From: Aquilaria yunnanensis
Taxonomy: Eukaryota > Streptophyta > Magnoliopsida > Malvales > Thymelaeaceae
Direction: 5' to 3'
Length of the DNA stretch: 64,000 nt
Assembly (NCBI GenBank): GCA_039654915.1
Contig: CM077599.1
Coordinates: 69,036,001 to 69,100,000 of the forward strand
Part shown: positions 1-9,800 of the stretch, piece after piece
Layout: the number at the start of each line of letters is the position of its first letter
How positions within the stretch are numbered: position 1 is the stretch's first letter
Notes under the pieces: model-generated
Database searches by the model: none
Seen by the model: the letters and a program-made list of their open reading frames with translations, nothing else
Told to the model about the DNA's origin: nothing
Position numbers and translations under genes: made by a program

Positions 1-27
1 TAAGCAAACACTAAACAATATATCCGG

Positions 28-2589
28 TCAACTAGCGGTCAAATAAAGTAAAGAACCTATCATGCTTCTATAGAGTTTTTGGTCAATAGGCTTACCATTT
101 TCATCCTCATCAAGCTTAGTTATGACACTCATTGGAATGACACTAGGCTTTGCATTAGAGTAGCCAAACCTTTTGAGTAGCTCTCTTGTGTACTTAGCTT
201 GATTGATGAAAATACCTTCCTTTGATTGTTTGATTTGAAGTCCAAGGAAGAAGGTAAGCTCACCCATCATGCTCATCTCAAATTCACCTTGCATTAACTT
301 AGAAAACTCTTCACATAAAGACTCATTAATAGCACCAAATATGATATCATCTATATAAATTTGCACAATTAACATATTATCCTTAGAATGCTTAATAAAA
401 AGAGTAGTATCAACCGTACCTCTAGCAAAACCTTGATCAATCAAAAATTTACTTAACCTATCATACCAAGCTCTAGGAGCTTGCTTTAAACCATACAAGG
501 CCTTCTTTAATTTGAAAATATGGTTTGGAAAATTTGGATCTTCAAAACCAGGGGGTTGCGAAACATAAACCTCTTCTTTGATAAAACCATTTAAAAAGAC
601 ACTTTTCGCATCCATTTGGAATAGCTTAATCTCCATATAACAAGCAAAGGCACAAAGCAATCTTATAGCTTTTAACCTTGCAACGGGTGCAAAGGTCTCT
701 TCAAAATCAATACCCTCTTCTTGACTATAACCCTTTGCAACTAGCCTTGCCTTATTTCTAGTGACAACACCATTTTCATCAAGCTTGTTTCTAAAAACCC
801 ATTTCGTCCCTATAATGGAATGGTCTTTTGGCTTAGGCACTAGTTCCCAAACCTCATTCCTACGAAATTGGTTTAGTTCCTCTTGCATAGCCAAAATCCA
901 ATTTTCATCTCCAAGGGCTTCATTAATGGTTTTAGGTTCTATTTGAGACAAGAAGGCATAGTAGCTACATAAGTTTTTCAAGGAAGATCTAGTCACAATA
1001 CCTCTTGAAGCATCACCTATTATGATGTCTCTTGGATGACTAGATTTGTGCTTGAACTTCCATTCATTAGGCAATCCTTGATGAGAGTGCTCTTCTTGTT
1101 CTAGGGATTGTTCCTTAGATTGATCTTGATTGTCATGCAAAGGCTCTTGACTTTGTGTATGCTCTAGTGCATCATTAGGCTCATCTCCTTCAAAGTTGTC
1201 ATCCTTTGATGGAGCATGAGAGACTTCCTTCTCATTGTGATTGGTTTCTTTTTTATGAGCATCATCTACAACATCATCATCACTACAACACTCTTTTCTA
1301 GTAGCATTGTTAGTCTCATCAAATACAACATGAATGGATTCTTCAATCACAAGAGTTCTTTTATTAAAGACTCTAAATGCTTTGCTTTTACTAGAGTACC
1401 CAACAAATATAGCTTCATCACTCTTTGCATCAAACTTTCCAAGATTATCTTTCCCATTGTTCAAGACAAAACACTTGCATCCAAATGCATGAAAGTATGA
1501 AATGTTTGGCTTCTTACCTTTCCAAAGCTCATATGGAGTTTTATTAAGAATGGGTCTAATCAATGCTCTATTAAGAATGTAACATGCGGTATTTGTTGCT
1601 TCGGCCCAAAAATACCTTGGTAGACTACTTTCACATAACATGGTTCTAGCCATCTCCTTAAGAGTTCTATTCTTTCTTTCCACAACACCATTTTGTTGAG
1701 GAGTTCTAGGGGCCGAAAAATTATGAGAAATGCCACTATATTCACAAAATGAAATCATGTCATGATTAATGAATTCTTTACCACAATCACTACGAATTGA
1801 GCTAATGCATAACCCTTTTTCTTTTTGAACCCTATGAGCAAATGGAATGAATACACCACAAGTGTCACTTTTATGAGCAAGAAAAAATACCCAAGTAAAT
1901 CTAGAATAGTCATCCACAATTACAAAACAATATTGCTTTCCACCCAAACTCCTAGTTCTAATGGGTCCAAACAAGTCCATATGAAGAAGTTGAAGAGGCC
2001 TAAAAGTTGAAATACAATTTTTTGATTTAAAGGAAACCTTTGTTTGCTTTCCCTTCATGCAAGCATCACACACTTTGTCTTTTTCAAACTTCATTTTAGG
2101 CAAGCCTCTAACCAAATCGCTTTTTACTAGCTTTGAAATTGTGTGCATACTAGCATGACCAAGTCTTCTATGCCATAACCAACTACCATCTTTATTTGTG
2201 GCCATTAGACATTTCACATTAAAGGAAGACAAGTCATTCAAATCAATCACATAAACATTTCCTTGTCTTCTACCAATGAACTTAGTTTGATTGGAAACAA
2301 TATCAATCACTTGACATACAAAAGCTTCAAATATAACTCTATAACCTTTATCGCGCAATTGACTAATACTAAGCAAGTTATGCTTCAATCCATCAACAAG
2401 CAACACATTGTCAATTGAGGAGGAATTTTCCTTACCAATTCTACCTATACCAATGATGGTGCCTTTGCTATTATCTCCAAATGAGACGGTTCCTCCTTCT
2501 TTTTGCTTGAGGCTTATGAAATGAGACTTTTCACCGGTCATATGTCTTGAGCATCCACTATCCAAGTACCAAGTCTCTTTTCTTGCCCC
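28..2589 (-). pseudogene. copia pol: protease end, integrase, reverse transcriptase
   Basis: The frame reads from just after an in-frame TAG (2590-2592) to a TGA at 28-30, about 853 codons. Domains in order: aspartic protease motif [10 protein letters not shown] at the start; integrase HHCC zinc finger (HRRLGH and CDACMKGKQ) about 130-175 residues in; integrase DDE core with [16 protein letters not shown] and the glutamate of [10 protein letters not shown]; a variable acidic region; reverse transcriptase with [26 protein letters not shown] and the YIDD active site. After the TGA the same frame stays open to base 1, in the SLLYLTAS...PDILFSV block of the RT/RNase H junction. The TGA stands where an arginine is usual, so CGA to TGA is a plausible cause. 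No independent ATG is evident; pol would need a gag fusion. Confidence 0.9.
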
Positions 2590-2603
2590 CTACAAACAAA
2601 CAA

Positions 2604-4262
2604 TCACTTGTTGGATTTTGGTACCCAAATTTTCTTGGGTCCTTCAATGTTAGCCACAACCTTGGTTCCCTTGGGAACCCAAATCATCTTATACCCAATT
2701 TGTGCATTTGGTTTTCTAGTTATGCAATCATATGCATAATGACCCTTTCTACCACAAGCATGACAAGTTGTGAATGGGCTATACATAGTAGATGATGCAC
2801 CAATAAATCTATTCCCAAACTTCTTTTCTTTAATTAAAGGATTGTAGCCTATTCCGGCCCTATCATAAACACCTTTTTGTACTCCAAGTAATAAGTCTAA
2901 TTTTTCTTTTCCTTTGACAAATCTAGATAAAGATTGTGCGAGATCAAAGTTCTCTTTTTTTAGCTCATCTCTTTCTTTGGTCAAAGATGCATTCAAAGTT
3001 TTTAATTCACCTACATGTTTAGCAAGCTTTTGAGAGTCCTTGTAAAGAGCATTAAAAGCATTTTGCAACTCTAAATACTTACTACCCATATATATGTATG
3101 AGCTAGATGAATCACTTGAGTAGTTGTTTACCTTATCTTCCTCTTTTGCCATGAGACATAGGTTGAAATGACTTTGGCTTGATAAGGAAGCTACATCATC
3201 ATCTATCAACAAGCAAAGATTTGCTTGATCACTTGAGCTATTGGATGAAGATGAACCTTCACTTGAAGATGAGTCACTTGCACTCCAAGTCGCCATAGCT
3301 TTTCCACTATTTTTCTTGGAGAATTTCTTGTACTTGTTTGGTTTCTTCTTCTTCTTCAATGGAAAATCGAATTGAAGATGTCCGGGCTCCTTGTAATTGT
3401 AGCAAATGACTTCATCCCTCTTTTTAGAGTTCTCTCCTTTATTCTTTTCATACTTCTCCTTTTTGAAGTTTTTGCTTCTTGACTTCTTGAACATCTTACT
3501 AAATTTTCTTGCCAAGAAGGCCGCATCAATTTCTCCATCTTCACTTGATGATGTATGGTCCTCTTGAGTCTTCAAAGCCATTGACTTGTTCTTCTTGATG
3601 TATTTCTCCTTAACTTGTTCCTTCATCTCATAGGTCAACAACTTCCCAAAGAGCTCATCCACATGCATTGTTTTAATGCTTCCTCCTTCATTGATGACTT
3701 CAACTATACTCTTCCATGATGAAGGTAAGCTCCACAAGATCTTCCTCACCAACTCCTCATTTGTATACTCCTTCCCAAGTAATTTGAGTGGTGTGAAGAT
3801 CTGATTGAATCTTCTAAACATTTCTTGAATGCTTTCACTTGGCTCCATGGTGAATAACTCATATGCCCTCACAAGCATGTGCATCTTGGTATCCTTCGCT
3901 TGTGTGGTTCCTTCATAAGTCACCAATAGCTTGTTCCATATATCCTTTGCATTTCCACAAGAAGAAACCAAATTAAATACATCGGGGGTTAGTGCACAAT
4001 ATATGATATTCATTGCCCTTGCATTCATAGTGCACATGAGATCATCCTCCGGTTCATATTTCGTTCGATCTTTTGGCACTTGGTTTCCATCAACCATTTT
4101 TATAGGTATCCTAGGACCATCCTTAATGATCCTCCAAAGAGCATGATCAATAGCTTGGATATGAATTTCCATTCTAGTTTTCCACCAATTAAAGTTTGTG
4201 GAGTCAACCAAAGGTGACCTAGAAGGGTTTTGCCCCTCAAGATGCATACTAGTGGTTGCCAT
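2604..4262 (-). CDS. copia Gag polyprotein, 552 aa
   Basis: An uninterrupted reading frame starting 49 bases downstream of the primer-binding site. The N-terminal half is the copia Gag fold (UBN2-like; NWWKTRMEIHIQ near the start, then a region ending LPSSWKSIVEVI). A lysine-rich stretch leads to a degenerate first zinc knuckle near residue 285 (C-Y-N-Y-K...H...F, two cysteines lost), then a coiled-coil segment, then an intact CX2CX4HX4C knuckle (CHACGRKGHYAYDC) near residue 500. Gag would form the particle shell and bind RNA. The frame ends at 2604-2606 a few codons short of the protease; plant copia elements usually carry gag and pol as one frame. The pol frame overlaps in the -1 frame around an A-run at 2614-2618. 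Confidence 0.88.
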   Translation of the reverse strand: MATTSMHLEGQNPSRSPLVDSTNFNWWKTRMEIHIQAIDHALWRIIKDGPRIPIKMVDGNQVPKDRTKYEPEDDLMCTMNARAMNIIYCALTPDVFNLVSSCGNAKDIWNKLLVTYEGTTQAKDTKMHMLVRAYELFTMEPSESIQEMFRRFNQIFTPLKLLGKEYTNEELVRKILWSLPSSWKSIVEVINEGGSIKTMHVDELFGKLLTYEMKEQVKEKYIKKNKSMALKTQEDHTSSSEDGEIDAAFLARKFSKMFKKSRSKNFKKEKYEKNKGENSKKRDEVICYNYKEPGHLQFDFPLKKKKKPNKYKKFSKKNSGKAMATWSASDSSSSEGSSSSNSSSDQANLCLLIDDDVASLSSQSHFNLCLMAKEEDKVNNYSSDSSSSYIYMGSKYLELQNAFNALYKDSQKLAKHVGELKTLNASLTKERDELKKENFDLAQSLSRFVKGKEKLDLLLGVQKGVYDRAGIGYNPLIKEKKFGNRFIGASSTMYSPFTTCHACGRKGHYAYDCITRKPNAQIGYKMIWVPKGTKVVANIEGPKKIWVPKSNK

Positions 4263-4311
4263 GGATCTTTAGGCTTGAAAATTGTAGGATTTTATCAAAA
4301 CACAGCCACTA

Positions 4312-4323
4312 GCTCTGATACCA
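4312..4323 (-). other. Primer-binding site (initiator tRNA-Met type)
   Basis: On the minus strand this reads TGGTATCAGAGC, complementary to the 3' end of plant initiator tRNA-Met. It lies 2 bases from the LTR edge and 49 bases before the gag ATG, which fixes element orientation and the inner LTR boundary. Confidence 0.93.
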
Positions 4324-5222
4324 ATTGTTGGCCCAAGTGCAACCAAGAGGGGGGGTGAATTGGTTGTATTCCAAAACAATCACCAAATGAGATCTTGAAA
4401 CCTCAAACTAAACTTGAACTCAAAGTACAATGAATAACTCAGTTTTGACCAGAAAATGACTACCACAATCCACCTAAATTTTGCTTTGAAAGCTACCTTT
4501 GAAGTGGTTTTGAAAACAAACAAGTTTAATCAAGATAGGTAGCATAAAACACAAACTAAAGCTCAAGTATGTAGAGAGAAGGAGAAGCTTGCACAAGAGA
4601 ATTTTTATAGAGGTTCGAACTCTCCACTTGAGAGCCTACTCCTCTCCTCAAGTTCACCACTTGAGAGTTTTCTTCTCCACTATGAAACACAAAGATACAC
4701 AATAGCCTTCAAAGGCATACAACACTTTGGTAGTTCCTTCTACCTTCACCTCACACTAGTTTTGCCAAAGGCTAACTAGAAACCTATCTAACTCTCTTTC
4801 CCTTACAAGGAAATCACTCAACCACTCAAGGCAAGCTCAATAATCTCGTGGTTACAAGGTGTAAGAACAATAGAACCTCTTAAGGCTAAATGAGCAAATG
4901 AAAGAACAAGTTCTTGGCAAAGTAACAAATTTGAGCTCTAGATGGTAGATTTTCTTTCTTAGTTGCCAAGAAGTTTTCCTTGATGATTCTTGATGTTTTT
5001 ATGCTCCAATGGATGCCCAAGAGATGTTGAAGACCGTTGGAATGATCAGAAAAAGGCTCCTTGAAATTTGGTGAACGTTGCTATCAATTTTGACAGAAAT
5101 TCGCGTCTGTCACCAGTTTCACTCGGGTGAAATATTTTCACTCGGTTGAAAGTTCTGTCTGATAACAAAATTCAACGTTTGACTTCCAACGGCTATATTT
5201 GTAATTAATGAGCTGTCAGTGC

Positions 5223-5229
5223 TTTATAC
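5223..5229 (-). promoter_or_regulatory. Probable LTR TATA box
   Basis: The minus strand reads TATAAAG here, downstream of the 82-bp repeats and upstream of the long R-U5 region. Position and sequence fit an RNA polymerase II core promoter of the LTR. No transcript evidence is available. Confidence 0.55.
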
Positions 5230-5315
5230 ATGTGGAATATGACGTGGCATGAATTTATATTTATTTTTCAAAGTTTTTTCGAACCGGAAACTCGTGCGCA
5301 TGTCCAGAATCCAAG

Positions 5316-5620
5316 TTTCACCCGGTTGAAATTTTTTCATTTGAATGATTTTCTTGTCCAGAAATGAAATGCTCTCGGGTGAGAAAACTGAGTCTAGTTT
5401 CACTCGGTTGAAAAAATTTCACTCAAATGATTTTCTTGTCCAGAAATAAAATTCTCTCGGGTTCAAAAACTGACTCGAGTTTCACTCGGTTGAAAACGTT
5501 TCACTCGAATGATTTTCTTGTCCAGAGATAAAATTCTCTCGGGTTAAAAAACTGACTCCAGTTTTACTCGGTTGAAAACGTTTCACTCGAATGAAAGTGC
5601 AGTTCCAGGATTTTCTTGCT
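5316..5620. repeat. 82-bp tandem repeats inside LTR U3 (about 3.5 copies)
   Basis: Units begin at 5316, 5398, 5480 and 5562, each exactly 82 bp after the last; the fourth is partial. Each carries TTTCACTCGGTTGAAA-like and TTTTCTTGTCCAGA words. Shorter related words occur at about 5116-5155, near the TATA box. Later copies (5398, 5480) resemble each other more than the first. The location upstream of the TATA box resembles enhancer repeats of retroviral U3 regions. Confidence 0.9.
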
Positions 5621-5864
5621 TCCAGACATCCAAACTTTAAAAAACTTTTTGCCAAAGAGATTTCTTCATTCACAAGTAATGTTTTAATCACTAAAAAAAC
5701 TTGATATGTACTTGAGAAAATATTTTTTCTGGCAAGGATCAAGACTTTATGAATGACTAGTCAAGATGTAAATCTTTAAGTAAAGCCTTGAGATACAAAA
5801 ACAAATGTGTTTTGTTATCATCAAAATTAAATGAACATAAGTCATGAGAGGAACAAATCCAACA

Positions 5865-6320
5865 AAGATTGTGGCACGTGTATGGTTGGATGATGCCTGT
5901 ACTGCTGGGCGTGGGATTTCTTAGCCGCCTGCAGGCTCCTCGAGCCATGAGCTGCAACAATCATCTCCTGATATGATAAGACGGGGGGTGTGTCACTTTG
6001 TCAGAGTACACATGAGGGCGTCGTGCAGGGCGTACGGGCGAAGTGTCAGAGATTCCTGGACAACTTCTGCCGCGCCTCTGAGGTCCCCTAGGTCGGAGTC
6101 CGTCTTCGTAGTGGAGGCCTTTCCCGGAGTCAGGCTAGTACCTCGGGGCATCACCTGCTTCTGAGGTTAGTTCAGTCGCCCTCTCGAGGGAGACGGTCCG
6201 TTGACTTCCCGAGGTAGGTACCGTCGTTCTGCCGAGGTGGTATTTCTCAGGTGTCTGGCTCCCTTCTTTCCCGAAGTCCTTAGGTAACTAGTGTGGCCAC
6301 ACTTCGGTCATCACAACCAA
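5865..6320. other. GC-rich orphan segment, probably a fragment of another LTR
   Basis: Composition changes sharply here: GC-rich DNA with recurring CCGAGG, CCTCGG and CCCGAGGT words, lying between the AT-rich copia LTR and AT-rich gene upstream DNA. It contains the perfect 12-base palindrome GTGTGGCCACAC (6292-6303). There is no credible long reading frame. Ends of the TGTG (5870) and CACA (6312-6315) type are visible, but no matching target duplication, so a solo LTR is only a guess. Confidence 0.4.
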
Positions 6321-6364
6321 TAATATAAATAAATTCAAGTCAAACTAGAGCCAAAAGTTAATTA

Positions 6365-6392
6365 TTTCAAAGAATTTGGGACGGAGGTAGTA
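6365..6392. repeat. Single Stowaway-type MITE end
   Basis: The sequence ...TTTGGGACGGAGGTAG followed by TA matches the terminal repeat of plant Stowaway (Tc1/mariner) MITEs in right-end orientation. I could not find its left partner, probably lost in the GC-rich segment. Confidence 0.5.
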
Positions 6393-6890
6393 TTATAAAA
6401 GAAGTAGTAAGTAAAGTGTAGGTTTTTGAAAATAAAAGAGACAAAGTGTAAATTAGATTATATCATAGTTGACTTTTGTAATTTATGCTTTTTTTTTTTT
6501 CAATATTAAGGTATATGCTTACAGGTATGCGGGGAAGTATTACCCGAGAGATAACTAAACATGTTTCATACCTCTCAGAGTGTCCGCAATGCTTTAGCTG
6601 TCAGACCAAATCCGTGGAACTAGTGTTTCCTTTTGTTATAGTTGAAACAGTTAGCTGGTTTCCAAGTAGTAAATAATCAAAGTAGGGGTGAGGTCGGTTC
6701 TAGGGAACAAGTCTGAGCCATCAAACGCGAAAAAGAAATTGCCTGAAGGTAACTTAAAACAATATAGAACGAAGTCAACACAAAAGTCAACATCCTTCGC
6801 AGAAAAAAAAAACACGAATCCTTTGTTCCGCATAAATCTCAGTCTCTCGATGATGACAGGAGTTGTCTGGTGTTTGAAACCGCAAACCAA
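6393..6890 (+). promoter_or_regulatory. Upstream region and 5' leader of the U-box kinase gene
   Basis: AT-rich DNA without a supported gene. It holds three TTGAC(T) W-box cores: one near 6470 on the plus strand and a close pair near 6774-6790 on the minus strand (AAGTCAACACAAAAGTCAAC). W-boxes are WRKY binding sites typical of stress-responsive plant promoters. The transcription start is not identifiable by eye, so some of these may lie in the 5' UTR. Confidence 0.4.
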
Positions 6891-9800
6891 ATGGAGCTCC
6901 TCGCGGCCACCCACCCGCCGCACCGCGATCTGGCACGGGAACCACCTTCTGGATTCTCTCCTCCGGCGAATTTTCGGCAACGGGTTGCCCCTCCGACGAG
7001 CTTTAGGCCGTCCGAGATAGAGGAGGAAGCTGGCGCTAGTGAAAGGGCCGAGATTTGTGTTGCTGTTGGCAAGAAGGTCGAAAAAGCTGTGAGCTTGCTT
7101 CATTGGTCTTTCCGACGCTTCGGTTGTAAAGATGTTTGTATTCTCCATGTTCATAAACCTTCTCCATTGATACCCACTTTGCGTAAGTAATCGCTCTCTC
7201 TCTGCAAATTTATTCTGCTTATTTTCTCCTTGGTTTCAATTTGTTTTGCCTGGATTTATATTTCTTGCCTTCTGCTTTCTTTTTGGTTTCCTTATTTTCT
7301 TGGTTGCTTGCTGAAACTTTCTTTCAATTACATGATTATGTCTTTGTATGATAAGTATTGGCTTCAGAAGTTGGAAACTTTTATGATCCAACTGAAGGAC
7401 CAATTTTGGTTCAGATTGGCAGGATTTTTCGATTATGGAACTTCTTGTATTGCAACTTTGCAGTAGGGAAGCTACCGGCAAGTCAAGCGAATCCGAAAGT
7501 TGTTTCAGCTTATAGATGGGAGGAGAAGGAACAGATGAAGAAGCTGTTGGAAAAGTACATGAATGTTTGCAGAAGAACAAAGGTCTTGCATGTTTACTCT
7601 TTTGTTTTTTTTTAAAAATTTTTACGCAAATGGAGGCTCCCCCTATCTTCAAAAGCCAACCCCGTTCTGATTGGAAATGTTTATGTTTATTGTTAAAGAG
7701 AATTCAATTGTGCTGCATTTTTCCGGCCTTGTAAAACAAGAAACATTTTTTATCATGCAGGTTAATGCAAGCATTATTACAATTGAAGCTGACCAGGTTC
7801 AAAAGGGGATTGTGGAGCTCATCAGTAGACACAGTGTTAGAAAGCTTGTCATGGGTAGTGCACCAGAGAAGTAAGATGTTGAGTGTCTCATACATGTTCC
7901 TTCTTTGAAACCTAGTTAACAATTGCTAATTTGATTTGCCATGGAGTATTCATTGTCATTTTGGGTTTGTAAAAATAATTTTACACCCCATTTTTTTTAG
8001 TTTATTTTCCATGACTGGTTGAAATGTCCAAGCTTTCGCCATTGGCTACAATTTTTTGTTCATGTGCTTCATTTATAAAAATATGTGTGAAATTGTACCT
8101 TTGGGGGCACATATTTAGTCTTCGATTTTCAAAGCCTTGAGTTAGTGATCTTTAGGGGATGGTTGAGGTGGTCTTGGGAGGTTTTATTAGAAGTGGATTA
8201 TTTAGCTCCTTATTGTGCAGCCCCATGAAAGATATTTTTGAAACCATCAAGCAACATTTATCAATCCGGTTGCTGCTACTTTAAGTGATGCATATTTACT
8301 CAGACTTTGATAATCTGAGCATGTAGAAAGTTTTAAAAAAGTTATTTTTTTCAGTTGCTAACTTTTGTACGTTCCTATTGAATTCATCTTATTTATTTTT
8401 GCAGTTGATCACTGGGTTTTAATGTTTTCATGATAAACAGTTGCATGAGGATGAAGAAGAGCTCAAACAAAATAACTTGTGCTTGTAAAAATGCTCCTCC
8501 ATTTTGTGAGATTTGGTTTGTGAACAAAGGCAAACATTTTTGGACTAGAGAAGCTTCTTCTGACTTGATCTCTTTACCACCATTCAGCCAACAAGAAAGT
8601 TCATCCACAATGATATCAAGATCTAAATCTTTGCCACACAGTAATAGTAATTCATCAATCCACCTTGAGGGTTTCCTATTTTGCCCTACCACAAGTGTAC
8701 GCTGCATAGAGGATGCCAGCTGTGCTCAGACTGAAGCAATTTTGCCTTTATCACAAGCTTTATCTAGTTCTTCCTGTAGATATCTAACCTGTCATTACCA
8801 GAGTTCAATAAGTGACACCAACTCTGAATGTGCCTCTGGTAAAAAAACAACCTCCAAATCAAACTCAACAGTTGTGGAAGGTAGCCTGAGCAATCAGCTT
8901 GAAGAAGCAATAACAGAAGCTGAAACATCAAGTAACGAAACATGCAGAGACCTTTTGGAGTGCCGTAAAGTGGAATTTGAGGCTCTGGAAGCAATGAAAA
9001 AGGTAGAGCAAAATTTGCTAGCCATGCTTTATTTTGCGTACAATGTGCAATGTAAATTTTGTTGGTATGCTTTTCATCTATCAGTTTGATGTATAGCTCA
9101 TGCTGAAACTAATTCCTTCTTTATTCATATTGTTTGAATGTTAATCTGTCCTACCAAACACCCTCTTTTCTGTTTTATTTTTCATTCTTCCCTAAAAAGG
9201 TTTGTCATTGATAATTTGCAAAACAAGTGGTACAAAGCTGTTTGCTCGGTGTAACATTTGCTTCAAACCTATTCATGCCAAATATTAGAGTCAAACTTTG
9301 TCAGAAAATGGCCTGTGAGACAATGCTGATAGCAGAAGCTAAAATTTTGCTGCATGATGGTTAGAATGTTGTTGGCTAAAGAACCTAAAATGTATTTTAA
9401 TACAGATTCAACTTCTTGAATCCACCCGTGCTCACGAATTCAAACTTCTGAGGGAAGCTGAGGAAGCACTCAGAACTACTCTTCATGAACAAGAAAAGCT
9501 TGAGGAAGAGAAAGATGATATGAAAAGAAAGCTACAAAAGACCATGAGAAATGTTGCTCTTCTTGACAGCCGAGTGCAGGAAGCAAGCCACAGGTGTGAT
9601 GAAGCTGCTGGAGAACTAACACTAATTCAAGCATCAATTGCAACACTTCAACAAGAAAAGCAGAGAATTCGACGTCAGAAGATGGAAGCTGTCCGCTGGC
9701 TAGAACGCTGGAGAAGTTGTGGCCGAACTGGACCTGCCAATTGTAATGAAGTCGTAGGCCTTGTTGAAGATTTACCACAGTTAGCAGAATTTTCCTTGGC

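Larger units (their letters stand above)
1..5864 (-). mobile_element. SIRE-like Ty1/copia retrotransposon, 5' part, cut by window edge
   Basis: In element order (minus strand) this stretch shows LTR, tRNA-Met primer site, gag, then protease, integrase and reverse transcriptase in one frame. Protease-integrase-RT is the copia order. The [10 protein letters not shown] protease motif, the GAG-pre-integrase block and the gag zinc knuckle fit the SIRE/Maximus lineage. The RT end, RNase H, any envelope-like ORF and the other LTR lie left of base 1. Gag and pol are each long and open but are separated by a frame change and a stop, and pol has another stop near base 28, so this copy is probably inactive. 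Lineage is my inference from motifs; a domain search would settle it. Confidence 0.93.
4326..5864 (-). repeat. 5' LTR of the copia element, about 1.54 kb
   Basis: The inner edge next to the primer site reads TGTTGG on the plus strand; the best outer edge ends CCAACA at 5859-5864, giving a 6-bp inverted terminus and a length of 1539 bp. An alternative outer edge at 5955-5959 (CAACA) is weaker. On the minus strand a TATAAAG box lies near 5223-5229, so U3 is about 5230-5864 and R-U5 the remainder. The C-rich stretch near the inner end (4347-4355 on this strand) is common in this LTR group. The partner LTR is outside the window, so the outer boundary and target duplication cannot be confirmed. 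Confidence 0.78.

Noticed and set aside
2590..2625. Programmed -1 frameshift or stop readthrough between copia gag and pol
   Set aside because: There is an A-run and a TAG, but no canonical slippery heptamer, no obvious downstream pseudoknot, and another nonsense codon later in pol. Decay is the simpler reading; kept only as an open question in the findings.
5973..6164. 63-codon frame in the GC-rich segment
   Set aside because: High GC alone lengthens chance frames; no motif, no start context and the segment looks repeat-derived.
6651..7154. Minus-strand 167-codon frame over exon 1 of the U-box kinase
   Set aside because: It overlaps the well supported first exon, has no recognisable domain and no intron logic.
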